A stretch of 64,000 bases of DNA from positions 165,111,801 to 165,175,800 of the forward strand of contig JBOZIK010000001.1 of assembly GCA_051453625.1 (NCBI GenBank), written 5' to 3'. The stretch is from Welwitschia mirabilis. Taxonomy: Eukaryota > Gnetophyta > Gnetopsida > Welwitschiales. Positions 23,800 to 36,504 of this stretch are shown here, one piece after another (position 1 is the first letter of the stretch; the number at the start of each line of letters is the position of its first letter). The position numbers and the translations under genes are program-made. A model generated the notes under the pieces. That model made no database searches, was not told where the DNA came from, and saw nothing but the letters and a program-made list of their open reading frames with translations.

Positions 23800-25047
23800 C
23801 ATTTTCTAATAGAACTTTATAACCTAATTAGAATAGAAATCCTTATGGGAAGAATGTGTAAACCATATTAGGACATGATGAATTAAATGTTAGATAATGC
23901 TAGATGGAAGCCATACGCTATAATATTTCTCTAGAACAATGGTGGCTTACTAGAACTTCTTTTATTTAGCATTGGATTCATGTGATAAAATTTTCAATTG
24001 GAAAGTCCATTCCTTTACATTAGAAGCAAGTAAATATTCTTGGAGAGCCTCATTGATAGTGGTATAGTGAACCAAAGTTCAAGTGAATTGCTTAGCCTAA
24101 GAGGAAGAAAATTTATGAGTAGTATCTTTTATTCTAAATTTTTTTTGAAGAAGTACCAAAAAAAGAATAATAAAATTTACAAAAAAATTGAAAAAATTTA
24201 AATAAATTTCATTGGATGTGATTGGTAACTATTTCTTTAGCAAAGTGGGATCCAAATAATGCTTGATACAGGTTTAACTTGGAGAGATGTAATAAAAATA
24301 ACATTTGATTAAGAAAAACTATTCAAAACACTAATTTAGACATTTCTAATAAAGTTGATAAAAATGTAGTAGAAATGTAGATTAAGGACTTACCCACATG
24401 GTATAAGTTTCTTTCATATTTATTTATAGATGGAATAGTGAGATTTAACAAAGGATTGCTATTTTCTCATTGGGCATCAAGGTATTTGGTTAAACACAAA
24501 GGGTAAAAATTGAGTTTGTTTATGTTTCTTTTATAATTTTTTAAATCCTAATATGCTTATTATAGTATGATGAAGCTTTAATAATGTTTTCAAATTGTAT
24601 CACTCCAACCACCACAGTGTGATATCTATTTGATAGCTAGAAAGTGTAGATTCTTCAACTATCACAGTGGGATTACCTATGATAAAACTCCATTTCTCAG
24701 TCAAGAAAAGTATTGTAGCTCATGATAGTGGGTGATGGGTTGTAATAAAAGGCACAAAATGTTTAGCTAATTGCTCTATGATACCCTAATTAATTGCTCT
24801 ATGATACCCCAGTAATAGTCATCAATAACTTCCTATGATAGAATTATTTCATTTCTTCACTATTGTAAAGCTAATATGCCAGGATTACCTTGTGATATTA
24901 TTATTGTTTATATATATATATATATATTTGAAGATTGTTTTTGTATATGTGTTTTAAGCTTTATTGGGATATCATAGTTTGATTACAGAGTGATGAACAT
25001 GCAAGAGCATCACTATTTTTATGTATGTACACACACGCGCACGCGCG

Positions 25048-25106
<59 letters not shown>

Positions 25107-27400
25107 NNNNNNNNNNNNNNNNNNNNNNNNNNNNNNNNNNNNNNNNNNNNNNNNNNNNNNNNNNNNNNNNNNNNNNNNNNNNNNNNNNNNNNNNNNNNNN
25201 NNNNNNNNNNNNNNNNNNNNNNNNNNNNNNNNNNNNNNNNNNNNNNNNNNNNNNNNNNNNNNNNNNNNNNNNNNNNNNNNNNNNNNNNNNNNNNNNNNNN
25301 NNNNNNNNNNNNNNNNNNNNNNNNNNNNNNNNNNNNNNNNNNNNNNNNNNNNNNNNNNNNNNNNNNNNNNNNNNNNNNNNNNNNNNNNNNNNNNNNNNNN
25401 NNNNNNNNNNNNNNNNNNNNNNNNNNNNNNNNNNNNNNNNNNNNNNNNNNNNNNNNNNNNNNNNNNNNNNNNNNNNNNNNNNNNNNNNNNNNNNNNNNNN
25501 NNNNNNNNNNNNNNNNNNNNNNNNNNNNNNNNNNNNNNNNNNNNNNNNNNNNNNNNNNNNNNNNNNNNNNNNNNNNNNNNNNNNNNNNNNNNNNNNNNNN
25601 NNNNNNNNNNNNNNNNNNNNNNNNNNNNNNNNNNNNNNNNNNNNNNNNNNNNNNNNNNNNNNNNNNNNNNNNNNNNNNNNNNNNNNNNNNNNNNNNNNNN
25701 NNNNNNNNNNNNNNNNNNNNNNNNNNNNNNNNNNNNNNNNNNNNNNNNNNNNNNNNNNNNNNNNNNNNNNNNNNNNNNNNNNNNNNNNNNNNNNNNNNNN
25801 NNNNNNNNNNNNNNNNNNNNNNNNNNNNNNNNNNNNNNNNNNNNNNNNNNNNNNNNNNNNNNNNNNNNNNNNNNNNNNNNNNNNNNNNNNNNNNNNNNNN
25901 NNNNNNNNNNNNNNNNNNNNNNNNNNNNNNNNNNNNNNNNNNNNNNNNNNNNNNNNNNNNNNNNNNNNNNNNNNNNNNNNNNNNNNNNNNNGGAAAGTTG
26001 GCTATTATAGTCCCATTGTGGAGTGATAAATATAAAAGAATACCACATTATGTTTTTCTTCTTTTTCTAAATGGAAATAAATTCAATCTATATACAATGG
26101 TGGTGCTACTTAGTTTCTATGTACTCTACCTATTGTGTTTCTTAAATTTAAGCGGATAGTAGCATGCACAAAACCTAGGTTGATGATGTGATTAGTTTCT
26201 ATGGTAATTTATATTATTAAAGATGTACACAAGAGAGTTTATTCATATTTATATATTAATGTATAAAAAATGATGTTCATTACTCCACTTGGATCCCTAA
26301 GGTGTTGTCTCTAGTATTTGCAAACATTAACTAGGATACTGATTCATACTTTATTTAACATAAATTTTAAGAAAACTAATATTATATCATTACCTAGGTC
26401 AAGAATGTGAGTAGCCATCAAAAGCTTAAGTGCTAGCACTTTTTTAAGAAAAAAATTAGTGGCATAAAATCATTGGTGGAAAGAAAAAAAGGATGCACTT
26501 GATTATTATCATGTGTGCTTGGATGTTTTACATTTATACCCTATTAAAAATCCAAAATCAAGGGATTTATTAAACTACCTATAATTTTATTAAAATTTAC
26601 TCTTTCAATAGGTTCACTCTATTCTTGATTTTGCTTTGAAACCTTATGTTCACTACATAAGGAGGATTTTTCCTTCTCCTTAGGGTTATCAAAACTTAAA
26701 ATCATAATGAAAGTATGTACTATGATGAAGTTTTTTAATTTTGTAATTGGAACAAATCATTTTAAATATTAGTGAAACTTAATCAATCTAAAATTTAGGC
26801 TAAGAGCCCTTTTTTAAAATTTATCAATTTTAGGATAAATGGTTAAGTATGACTATATGAAAAACAACCAATATCAATTAGAATTTAATTGAACTAAAGA
26901 GTGAGAATGGTGGAGGTGGAGTGGTAAAATGATGAAAAATGTCAAAAAAAGTTTTATGATGGAACTACTAAAATATCTAGTGACTTCAACTTACCATTAA
27001 AATAACTAGTATGTAAAGAATTAACAAGAGAACACTTAAACATATATTATTATTTTGTAGTGCAACAATTCTAATAAGTTACTACCCTAATGTTAACCTT
27101 CTCAACTTGGTATAATCATCCTAAGTTAATAGGGAAAATGAAGAACCAACATACTATTCTAGAAGCATAATAGAATAACTAGATCATTTCCTTCTTACAT
27201 GCATTCCTTGGTTATCTTGATAGCTATCAAGCTATGTCCAAAGTTTTTAGAGTTTAACTATTAATAATGAACTAGGAAATGCAAAATATAATATTAAAAT
27301 ATGATATTTGAAAAAGATGAAAAGGCTCATGGGTGAAAGGGGATGATAGACTATATTACAAGGAGAATTTATCTATTATTTCCAAGTAGGAATTTAACAT
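23800..27400. other. Gyp2 non-coding interval with microsatellites
   Basis: No coding signal found. It contains a (TA)n run at about 24909-24928, further TATCAC/GTGATA-type words at 24600-24900, an (AC)n/(CG)n microsatellite and an 885-N gap (25107-25991). Confidence 0.55.
25027..25106. repeat. (AC)n microsatellite with CG-rich start
   Basis: Alternating purine-pyrimidine tract: ACACACGCGCACGCGCGC at the left, then uninterrupted AC dinucleotides into a gap of 885 N. Its true length is unknown. It is one of very few CpG clusters in the window. Confidence 0.95.
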
Positions 27401-27414
27401 GAGAGGAGTTCAAC

Positions 27415-27560
27415 CATTATTGGAAGAGTAAGGATCCATAGGGTTTACCTAGATCATGATCAACTAAGCCCCTAATGGAGTTCTTATAGTGATCATATAG
27501 TGACCATACTACACTATTAAAGCCCCTCTTAGGAATATTTGCTCTAATGTACTTACAATA
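27415..27560 (-). repeat. Module shared by Gyp1 and Gyp2
   Basis: Similar to 6950-7090 and 7740-7850: CCCCTAATGGAGTTCT here, CCCCCAGTGGAGTTC there, followed in all three by AAAGCCCCTCT- or AAAGGCC-type blocks. It lies downstream of integrase in both elements. No open frame is shared, so it looks non-coding. Confidence 0.7.
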
Positions 27561-27969
27561 AAACATGTGTGAATTTATTATTCTATTTGTTTTTTTATCA
27601 TTTCCTTTTTTTTTGAATAAATTTTCTTGAGCAAGATTAGTGTATGAAATTGAAGGAAATGATGATGGATGACTAATAATTATAGTTATACTCAAGGATG
27701 AAATACATATAAAATAAGAGTTATGGTTGAAATAACAATGCATTCCTTCATAAACCAATACATTTTCATAATGCCAAGGTGATCCTAATGCATACTCAAC
27801 CTTCTAATGTTAATAAGGGATAATAAAATAGCTTTCCTAAATGGAAATGGGAAAATTTAGTAAGTAGATGGATGTTAAGGTAATGGGATGATTTATTACA
27901 TGATAGTGAAGGTTGGATGATGAATGGAATCATCAATGGTGGTTTTAATTTCTATTTTAGATGGTTATT

Positions 27970-29940
27970 TGAGGATAATACACAAGGTTATAGCTTGTTC
28001 TCATGATATAACTTTAAATGTTTACCATTTACTATGAACCAATAATCATTTTAAAAATATTTTATTTGTACACTGCCATTTGTGTTTACTTTACTATTTC
28101 TAAGTGTTATTTCCATTTGATTATTAATTTTTTAGGGAATTTGTGTAATCTCATACTAAATAGTAGNNNNNNNNNNNNNNNNNNNNNNNNNNNNNNNNNN
28201 NNNNNNNNNNNNNNNNNNNNNNNNNNNNNNNNNNNNNNNNNNNNNNNNNNNNNNNNNNNNNNNNNNACTATTTCTAAGTGTTATTTCCATTTGATAATTA
28301 ATTTTTTAGGGAATTTGTGTAATCTCATATTAAATAGTAGAACCTTGTCTTCCAAGTTAAATGTTTTTGTTTTAATATTCTTATCATGATTATATTTCAT
28401 CTATTTCTTTAGGATTCATTGTTTATTTACTACATTAAATCATATTCATCATCATTTTTGAGGTTTAACTTTTAAAGTAAATTTCAACATTTATAATGGA
28501 TCTCAATAGATAGTAGGCATTATTTCCCATAGACTAACTAGTATGAAATGTATTATAAGAAATTCCTCCATGTAGTCCTGTAAGTGCATAATACATCATT
28601 AAGTTTTTTCAATTTATAATTTTAACCAAAAAATTCTTAATTTCTTGGTTGGTATTATCTACTTAATCACTAGTTTGGGGATGGTATCGAAAAGCTATCT
28701 TATGTATAAACACCATTGATTTCATTAGCCTCCTAATGGTTGGAGTTATGAGATATGTTTCTTAATTACTAATCAATGCTCTTGGATGTTTAAATCATTG
28801 TAAGACATGTTCCTTCAGGAAACTAATTATCATTTTTACATTATTTATTTTTGTTCCTTTGGCCTCTACCCATTTGGTAATATAATTGGTATATATGATT
28901 ATGTATTGGTATCCATTTGATTTTAGGACTAGTAAAATCACTCCCTTATATGTCAAATGGTTTAAATTCTATAATAGGATTCATTGGCATTTTTTTCTCT
29001 TTTTGTTAGACTCCCATTTTTTAATAATAGTCACANNNNNNNNNNNNNNNNNNNNNNNNNNNNNNNNNNNNNNNNNNNNNNNNNNNNNNNNNNNNNNNNN
29101 NNNNNNNNNNNNNNNNNNNNNNNNNNNNNNNNNNNNNNNNNNNNNNNNNNNNNNNNNNNNNNNNNNNNNNNNNNNNNNNNNNNNNNNNNNNNNNNNNNNN
29201 NNNNNNNNNNNNNNNNNNNNNNNNNNNNNNNNNNNNNNNNNNNNNNNNNNNNNNNNNNNNNNNNNNNNNNNNNNNNNNNNNNNNNNNNNNNNNNNNNNNN
29301 NNNNNNNNNNNNNNNNNNNNNNNNNNNNNNNNNNNNNNNNNNNNNNNNNNNNNNNNNNNNNNNNNNNNNNNNNNNNNNNNNNNNNNNNNNNNNNNNNNNN
29401 NNNNNNNNNNNNNNNNNNNNNNNNNNNNNNNNNNNNNNNNNNNNNNNNNNNNNNNNNNNNNNNNNNNNNNNNNNNNNNNNNNNNNNNNNNNNNNNNNNNN
29501 NNNNNNNNNNNNNNNNNNNNNNNNNNNNNNNNNNNNNNNNNNNNNNNNNNNNNNNNNNNNNNNNNNNNNNNNNNNNNNNNNNNNNNNNNNNNNNNNNNNN
29601 NNNNNNNNNNNNNCATTTTTTAACAATAGTCAGATTTAAATACATAATCTTAAGATACTTGCAATAAATTAGACCACAATAATCCACTTTACAAGATATG
29701 AGCTCTTTTCTCCTCATTAAAGTAACCTCTATAACTACTATCATGACATAATAATAGGATCTTCAACTATTTCCATTTTGGAATGTATTATTTGGACACT
29801 TAATGTTTTTTTATTTGATATAAGAATAGGTTCTATCAAATATAATTTTTAATTTTCTTCATGAATAATTACTATTCTTAATTAGCCCAAGTGTGTGGGG
29901 CTTAAAGGTTAAAAAGATAATTACCCATACCAGCATATCA
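27970..29940 (-). pseudogene. Gyp2 integrase, broken
   Basis: Minus strand, right to left. The zinc-binding domain at about 29640-29760 reads CHDSSYRGYFNEEKRAHIL. The catalytic core has YITKWVEAKGT near 28880, RALISN then a stop (the Asp of this block is Asn), and YHPQTSD ... NQEIKNF near 28650-28690. The C-terminal domain has LHKFPKKLIIKWK near 28130 and VNGKHLKLYHE near 28000. A 578-N gap (29036-29613) falls between the zinc domain and the core, yet the protein reads on across it with about 20 bp repeated on both sides. A 100-N gap at 28167-28266 likewise sits in a duplicated stretch. Confidence 0.9.
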
Positions 29941-29953
29941 TAANNNNNNNNNN

Positions 29954-30560
29954 TTGAGTTGGTTTGATGGGGGTTAGTTCAAGACAAAAAAGATGATCTG
30001 CTACTATGTTTTCTTTCACATTTATTCCTAATTTTTAGTCAAATTCTTGCATGAGTAAGCAACAATGCATACTTCATACATTATTAATCTATTTTATTAA
30101 TAGAACCTTAATAGATGAATGGTTAGTATATATTCTTTTTTCAAATTTAATGAGGTAATGTTGAAACTTTTCTAGTATAGTGATGAGCGGTAATAATTCT
30201 TTTTTTAGTAGTCATGTAATTACATTGGATTACATTGAGGGCTTTTAAGATGTAGTAGATTATGTGCAGTTTATGATTAGTGTACTACCCTAGGACTACA
30301 TGAATTATAGTTTTACTTGCATTACACATTAAATTGAATAAGCATTGCTAATTTACTGCACTAAGTATAGGTGCAATGATGTCTTTTTTTAAGGTTTTAA
30401 AGGCTTCGTCATATAGTTCACTCTAAATAAAGGATTTATCTTTTTCTAGTAGTTCATACAAGGGCTTTGCAATCTTAGAGATATCCTTAATAAATTATCG
30501 ATAATATCCTTCATATCCTAAGAATTATATTAAAGTTCATAGATTAGTTGAAGTAGATAA
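29954..30560 (-). pseudogene. Gyp2 RNase H, broken
   Basis: Minus strand. FIKDISKIAKPLYELLEKDK near 30460 marks the RT to RNase H link. LLMQEFD, stop, then NVKENIVADHLFCLELTP near 29960-30055 marks its end. The VADHL motif is better kept than in Gyp1. Confidence 0.88.
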
Positions 30561-31860
30561 AGTAGTCATAGCTTGAATCTTTTTGGAANNNNNNNNNNNN
30601 NNNNNNNNNNNNNNNNNNNNNNNNNNNNNNNNNNNNNNNNNNNNNNNNNNNNNNNNNNNNNNNNNNNNNNNNNNNNNNNNNNNNNNNNNNNNNNNNNNNN
30701 NNNNNNNNNNNNNNNNNNNNNNNNNNNNNNNNNNNNNNNNNNNNNNNNNNNNNNNNNNNNNNNNNNNNNNNNNNNNNNNNNNNNNNNNNNNNNNNNNNNN
30801 NNNNNNNNNNNNNNNNNNNNNNNNNNNNNNNNNNNNNNNNNNNNNNNNNNNNNNNNNNNNNNNNNNNNNNNNNNNNNNNNNNNNNNNNNNNNNNNNNNNN
30901 NNNNNNNNNNNNNNNNNNNNNNNNNNNNNNNNNNNNNNNNNNNNNNNNNNNNNNNNNNNNNNNNNNNNNNNNNNNNNNNNNNNNNNNNNNNNNNNNNNNN
31001 NNNNNNNNNNNNNNNNNNNNNNNNNNNNNNNNNNNNNNNNNNNNNNNNNNNNNNNNNNNNNNNNNNNNNNNNNNNNNNNNNNNNNNNNNNNNNNNNNNNN
31101 NNNNNNNNNNNNNNNNNNNNNNNNNNNNNNNNNNNNNNNNNNNNNNNNNNNNNNNNNNNNNNNNNNNATGTTCATAGATTAGTTGAATTATATAATGTAG
31201 TCATAGATTTAATATTTTTGTAATCCATTGTTATACCATTTCAGGAGATAATGTATCCTAGTAAAATCCTACTTGTAATCATAAAGTGGCTATTTTCCTA
31301 GCTTAATTTTTACTCTTTTTCAATGTAGCATGACAATATTATGAAGGGGTGTTTCAAGGTTTATTTAAGAGAATTTTCATACATAGAGAAATCATCCATG
31401 AAGATTTCAACAAAATCTTTTAACATATCTAAAAAAATTAATACCATTACTCTTTAAAAAGTGGTAGGAGAATTACATAACCCAAAAGGAATTCTTTGGT
31501 AAGCAAAGGTGCCAAATTGTGAAGTAAAGATAATTTTATGTTGATCTTCAAGAGCTATGACAATCTAGTTGTATCCACTAAAAACCATCTAAAAAATAAT
31601 TGTATTCTAAACCTAATAGTTTTTGCAACATTGGTTGATATAACAGATGGAAAAGTGGTCCTTTTTAGTATGATCATTGACTTTCCTAAAGTTAATACAA
31701 ATTATTTACTTGACATTCTTCTTTACTAACACATCCTAGGACTCATTCATTTGCTATCTGATATTGGATAAATAATTCCTTCCTTCCATAATTTATTTAT
31801 TTCTTCCTTGATCACCTTTCAAGTTGTAGGGTCTAAATATTGGAGGTTGCCTAACTAGTT
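30560..31860 (-). pseudogene. Gyp2 reverse transcriptase, broken, FMDD kept
   Basis: Minus strand. KEGIIYPISDS near 31790 is the N-terminal block. FGTFAYQRIPFGLCNSP near 31480-31520 and VEIFMDDFSMYEN at 31388-31410 follow, with both catalytic Asp codons intact (31391-31396). A 579-N gap (30589-31167) interrupts the thumb, and the bases on its two sides repeat each other (GTTCATAGATTAGTTGAA). Stops and frameshifts are scattered, so the enzyme cannot be made. Confidence 0.92.
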
Positions 31861-32339
31861 TTACTTTATCTTCTAAGTATACTTTATACATGAAAAAGAC
31901 TTGAGAAATTTCATCATGCAAATCTTTATATGACTAAGTAAATATATACTTACTCTTTTCGAGAATTTTTATTAATTAATTTTCTTGCTTAGGTTTTAGT
32001 TTACTACTAATAATCAAGGGTTTAATTCTCTCTTCTTTAAGAAAGACATATTTTAGTATGTAAGGTAATTCCTTAAGCTCTATGATTTATTGGCTTTAAA
32101 ATCCTTAGCCATCAGAGCACCAAAAACTAGGGTTTCTTTAATTTCTATAGCATTTGTTGATTGATCATTTGATTTGAAAAGGTTTTTGTGTTTGTTTTTC
32201 ATTACTAGTTGGAAAGGACTTTTTATAATCAAAGTCTTAGATGTGAGGTTGATGAATTTAAACTCTTCCATAGATTGCCAGTCTTCCTGTCATTATAATG
32301 GATTGAATACATTTATGTTAATCTTTAGGTTGCAAAGTT

Positions 32340-32720
32340 AACTATATTAGTCATATTTGATAATGAATTATTTCATCTGCTATGGGTAACCAATGTCTTC
32401 TTAGTATGATTAGAAAACATTCCTTTATGATTTCTAGAATGATGAAATCAGCTGAGTATACTTCTTGATTAACTTCTACTATGATGTCTTCAGTAATTCC
32501 CTTTAGGCTACTAATATATCTATCAATCAAGAATAATGTTACTTTGGTCTTATAGTACTCTATTAGTTCCAAAGTGTAGGATGGTAGGATATTAACACTT
32601 ACTCCTAAGTCTAGTAATGAATGAGATATCTTTTTATTTTTAATGATTACAAGAATTGTCAGTGATCTAGGATCTTTATGTTTTAAATGAATCTTTTTCT
32701 TAATCATTTGAGTGATGTTC
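32340..32720 (-). pseudogene. Gyp2 aspartic protease
   Basis: A 118-codon open frame at 32351-32707. It has the plant gypsy protease pattern: KHKDPRSLTI near the start, SLLDLGVSVNILPS with the catalytic Asp present, then KGITEDIIVEV and ADFIILE. This is the longest coding piece with a clear family in the window. The flanking gag-protease and RT parts are broken, so it can act on nothing. Confidence 0.9.
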
Positions 32721-32815
32721 TCTTCTAAATTTTTTTTTTTCTATATAAACTTTTTCTTTCTTTCTAAACACAAGCCTCAATAGTATTTGAAATAAAGAGG
32801 TGTATTCTTAGCTAC

Positions 32816-33004
32816 TTAAGTCAAGGGTATTTTTAATTTTAGTTGCTCTAATAATTGGTTCAACTTTTCATCTCCTATTAGATCATCTTTTAACCATTTT
32901 AGAAAAGGGAGCTTAGTACTTATTTTTTCACAAGGCCCAACTAGGAAGAAAGGAGATGAGATTTTTAGTTTTGTTAACTCTATTGGCTTAGATTCCCTTT
33001 TCAT
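32816..33004 (-). pseudogene. Gyp2 gag-protease linker
   Basis: 62-codon open frame on the minus strand, between the zinc knuckle of gag and protease (KLKISSPFF, FLKWLKDDLIGDEKLNQLLEQL). Amphipathic, no catalytic motif. Its position fits the variable linker of Athila/Tat polyproteins. Confidence 0.55.
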
Positions 33005-33479
33005 AGATATTAATTGAACTTGTTCATCCTTAAATGGATTCTTTGTCTTTTTTTAAGGTGGTGTGTAAATTATATCTTCTAATTTATTTTTGCTTTTGAT
33101 GGTGACTATCCTTGCTTGCTCATGAATTTTATTGGCATGGTTTGACTCACCTTTTAATTGTAACTTTGGCTATTTCTTTTGTATCAAATCCATGAGCACA
33201 CATTCCATGTTTTTCACTTTTTCATTCATTATATCAATTTTTTATTTAACATCTTAGATCATATTCTACTATTAAAAAAATTGCTTAAACCTAGAATTTC
33301 CATTTTTTCCTTAATAAGGTATATACTATGGTCTAAACTTTTTGAATGCCAAGGGTGGTTGTGGTTGAAAATTTTGATTTCCTTTCCATGGTATTCTTAG
33401 TAGTTTATAGGATTATTTGGTATAGGTGTATGTTAGATAAGGAAGGGATGTTTTCTTAAAAGGTAGTAGTCATCTCTTT

Positions 33480-34600
33480 TACTATGTTTAGTATGTACTA
33501 TTGAGGCCTGTAAGCTTGAGCCTAATGCCTTATATGCTTACAAAGTAAACACCTCTCTACATTTTTTATGCTTAATACTCAAGTTAGAATTATGTTTGCA
33601 ATGAACTACTATGTAGTTATAATGTTGGTTAAACAACTGTGATGATTTGCTGTGATTGCAAAGTTGGCTAAGATGGTTGTGGTTTATTCATGATATTTGT
33701 TAAAGATTGCATCATCTTTTTTATCCTCTTAATCATTATTACTTGTTCTTAGGCCATTGTAGCTTATTTTGATCTAGTTGAGCCACAATTATTTCTGATC
33801 AACTGATTCTTCTAAAATCCTAAGGCTTATTTTGGTATTTCTTTAAGTATTTGATTCTGTCACAAAATCTCATATTTCCTAATGCACCTACTTAATACTT
33901 TTATGAAAATTTGAATAAGTGGATGAGAGATAAATTTATGATGTGAGTCACATTGACATGGCCTATAGACTTACTCATAAGTTTCTTTATAACTTTTATT
34001 CTTTTTATTAAAAGCTCATGAGATATTTCCTAAGGCTATATAATTTATTATGTGAAAGGAATTTTCTCATAAAAGTATTTTTAATTTTTTTCCAAGTTTA
34101 GATAGAACATTATATGATTTATAGCTCAAAGTTTACTTTCTCCTTTAATATAATTCCAAAAGTGATGAACTTTGTTCCATTAGTGGATTCAAGGGCTAAT
34201 AAACCCATCATGTTTTCAAACTCAATTAAATGTGTTATGAGTTATTCTTTATCAGATCCATAAGAGATAGGTAAAATTCATACATTTTTGATTTCAATGT
34301 TTAGTCCATGAGATAATACTAAGGATTCATTATAAATCTGTGGTCTTTGAAAATTTAAATCTCTTAGGGTAGGTTTAGTTTTATTTAGATTCCTATGTTC
34401 CTTATAGTTCCAAAATTTCCAAATCATATAAGAGACATGGAATTTATTCTAATTGGTTTTATAAAGCTAAATTACATTCTTAGGTTAGACAATAGTTCTC
34501 CAAGGTATGAAATTGACATTATGGGATTTCAATTAAATATTGGTGTAGTTGGGATGATACCTATTATAGGGTTTAAGTATGTTGGTATTCCATGTTATCC
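33480..34600 (-). pseudogene. gag: Gyp2 gag, broken
   Basis: Minus strand. The core block near 33900-34050 reads KETYE ... CQCDSHHKF, with spacing like plant gypsy gag. A zinc knuckle at 33510-33551 reads CLLCKHIRH, stop, AQAY: CX2CX4H is kept and the last Cys is Tyr (TGC to TAC). Frames are interrupted throughout. Confidence 0.75.
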
Positions 34601-34699
34601 CCAGTATATTGTATACATTAGATTAACTGCTACTATTATAAGCCTTATTGATTAGAATGGGAAAGTAAGACATGCAGTCTAAGGAAAAGTGTGAGTAGT

Positions 34700-36482
34700 T
34701 TTGGGTGTAGGTGTTAACATTTTCTAGGGCATATTTGAGGTTCTCTTTCTTAATTTTCTTGGAATTATGCCCTGAATAGTTTCTCTTGCAAACATGTTTT
34801 TAACTTCTTGGACCTGATTGACTATAGAGGTGGAAGGTTGCCATGGTTATGGGCATATTATTTTCTAATACTTATTTTATGATCCTATTTTTCTTTTATA
34901 TTTCTTACTTTATTTGTTACTGAATTTGTTCTATCACATATGAAGGTCCTTTTTGGAGGTGTGGTAGAACTAGATGTGAATGGAGTTGGGGATCACTATA
35001 TGAATATCTTTTATTACTCCCTTTAGAGTGGTAGCATTACTTCCTAATTCTTTTCTTACTCTAGCTATGGAAAAGAGTGGTAATATCAATTTTTGTATTT
35101 CTATAGTTATTTCTTTTTAGTATAAAATAGGGTCAAGTACTATTTGTAGAACTTATAGATTTATAATGAGACTAAGATTTTCTTTAGTTAGTTGTTCAAC
35201 TACACTTGTTAGGTCATACTCAAAAGGATGTGGTGGAATTTTTGGTTCTTATAGGTTTTTAGTTTGTAAAAGACTCTATAAAGTATTAGGTATTCTTATT
35301 TCACCTAAACATAGTGGGTTAGACTCATTTTATTCTAGGTTGATGGTAATATGTTGTAGATGTTTGGATAATGGGGTTCCAATCCACATAGATTATTGAT
35401 GATTACATGTTTACTTAGGTGTTTCTAGTGAAATTTTGGTTTTCATAAAATTTGTGACATACTTCTAATTATACTAATAAATGAAAAATAAAATAAACTT
35501 TGGAAGTTTCTAAATATTTGATTTTTTTTTAAAATGGTAAATTGTTTTGAAATTAAAATATTTTACTAATAAAAGTATCTAGGAAAGTAGTTTTTCTAGA
35601 ATAAGAATGATTAAAGAATTTAGGGTACTTACCTAAACTTTTCATTTGATGAAGGGCTTTAATCTAATGTTAGTGTTTATTCCTCCTAATTATTTGACAT
35701 GCATCTAGCGATGCTTTAAAGAAAAGACTCAAGAAAGGTTTAATAATATTTATAATACAATTTATAGCTTATCAAAATAGAATGAAAATGTAAAATTAAA
35801 AACTTAAATAAATATAAATGCTATTATACTCTAGAATAGGAAAATAGAAAATTAGAATGAAAAATGGAGGAATTAAAAAATTAGTAATTGAAATTTATAA
35901 TTTTTCTTTTCTATCCAGTCACTAATTGATATAACTACACAGAACTCTTTCAGTGTAATAGAATACTAAATAGTTGATGACAGATAGTAATAAAATTCTA
36001 TTGAATGAAATTAAAACTTCCATAATAACTTAAAGATTTAGATCTATCACATAGCAATGAAAAATACATAATGCTATAATAGATAAGCAAGAGTACAAAA
36101 TTTAATGTATCACACAATGATAAACATATAACCTATGATGTAATAATCTCTAATAAAAACTATCATAAAGTGATACAAAATTAATTATGATACAATCTAA
36201 TGAAAGAAAAATACCTTGAGCAAAAAATTATAAATTTAGAAATTAAAATTCTAGGAAATAAAGTTACAAGAAAGAGAAACTTAAAATGTAAAGGTAAAAA
36301 AGTAAATATTTGAGGGGAAAATACATTATTAAAATTGAATTTACTAATTCCTGAAAAAAATCTATACACAAATTAGATCTTAAAAAAAACATTTATTAAA
36401 AAGTAGAAATATGCATGAAAAGTAACGTTTCTTTAAAAGGTTTAGATCCCCAAATTATTCCAAGGATAGACATTGCTAATGA
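34700..36482. other. Gyp2 leader region, no gene seen
   Basis: Between gag and the primer site. AT-rich, with several TATCAC/GTGATA words at 35930-36180. No frame is convincing. Confidence 0.5.
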
Positions 36483-36483
36483 T

Positions 36484-36501
36484 TTTCCAACAATGATGCC
36501 A
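36484..36501 (-). other. Gyp2 primer binding site, tRNA-Asp type
   Basis: Minus-strand TGGCATCATTGTTGGAAA; it differs from the Athila/Tat site TGGCGCCGTTGCCGGGGA by transitions only. It lies 3 bp from the 5' LTR. Confidence 0.85.
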
Positions 36502-36504
36502 TAA

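Noticed and set aside
24972-26159. Long open frames of Thr-His, Val-Cys or Arg-Ala repeats into a run of X
   Set aside because: They are translations of the AC microsatellite and of 885 N; no protein evidence.
28886-31223. Several open frames of 200 or more codons around 29.0-29.6 and 30.6-31.2 kb
   Set aside because: Almost wholly N; the real coding sense here is Gyp2 integrase and RT on the minus strand.
34395-34655. 86-codon plus-strand open frame
   Set aside because: Opposite to Gyp2 gag, no recognised motif; likely a shadow.
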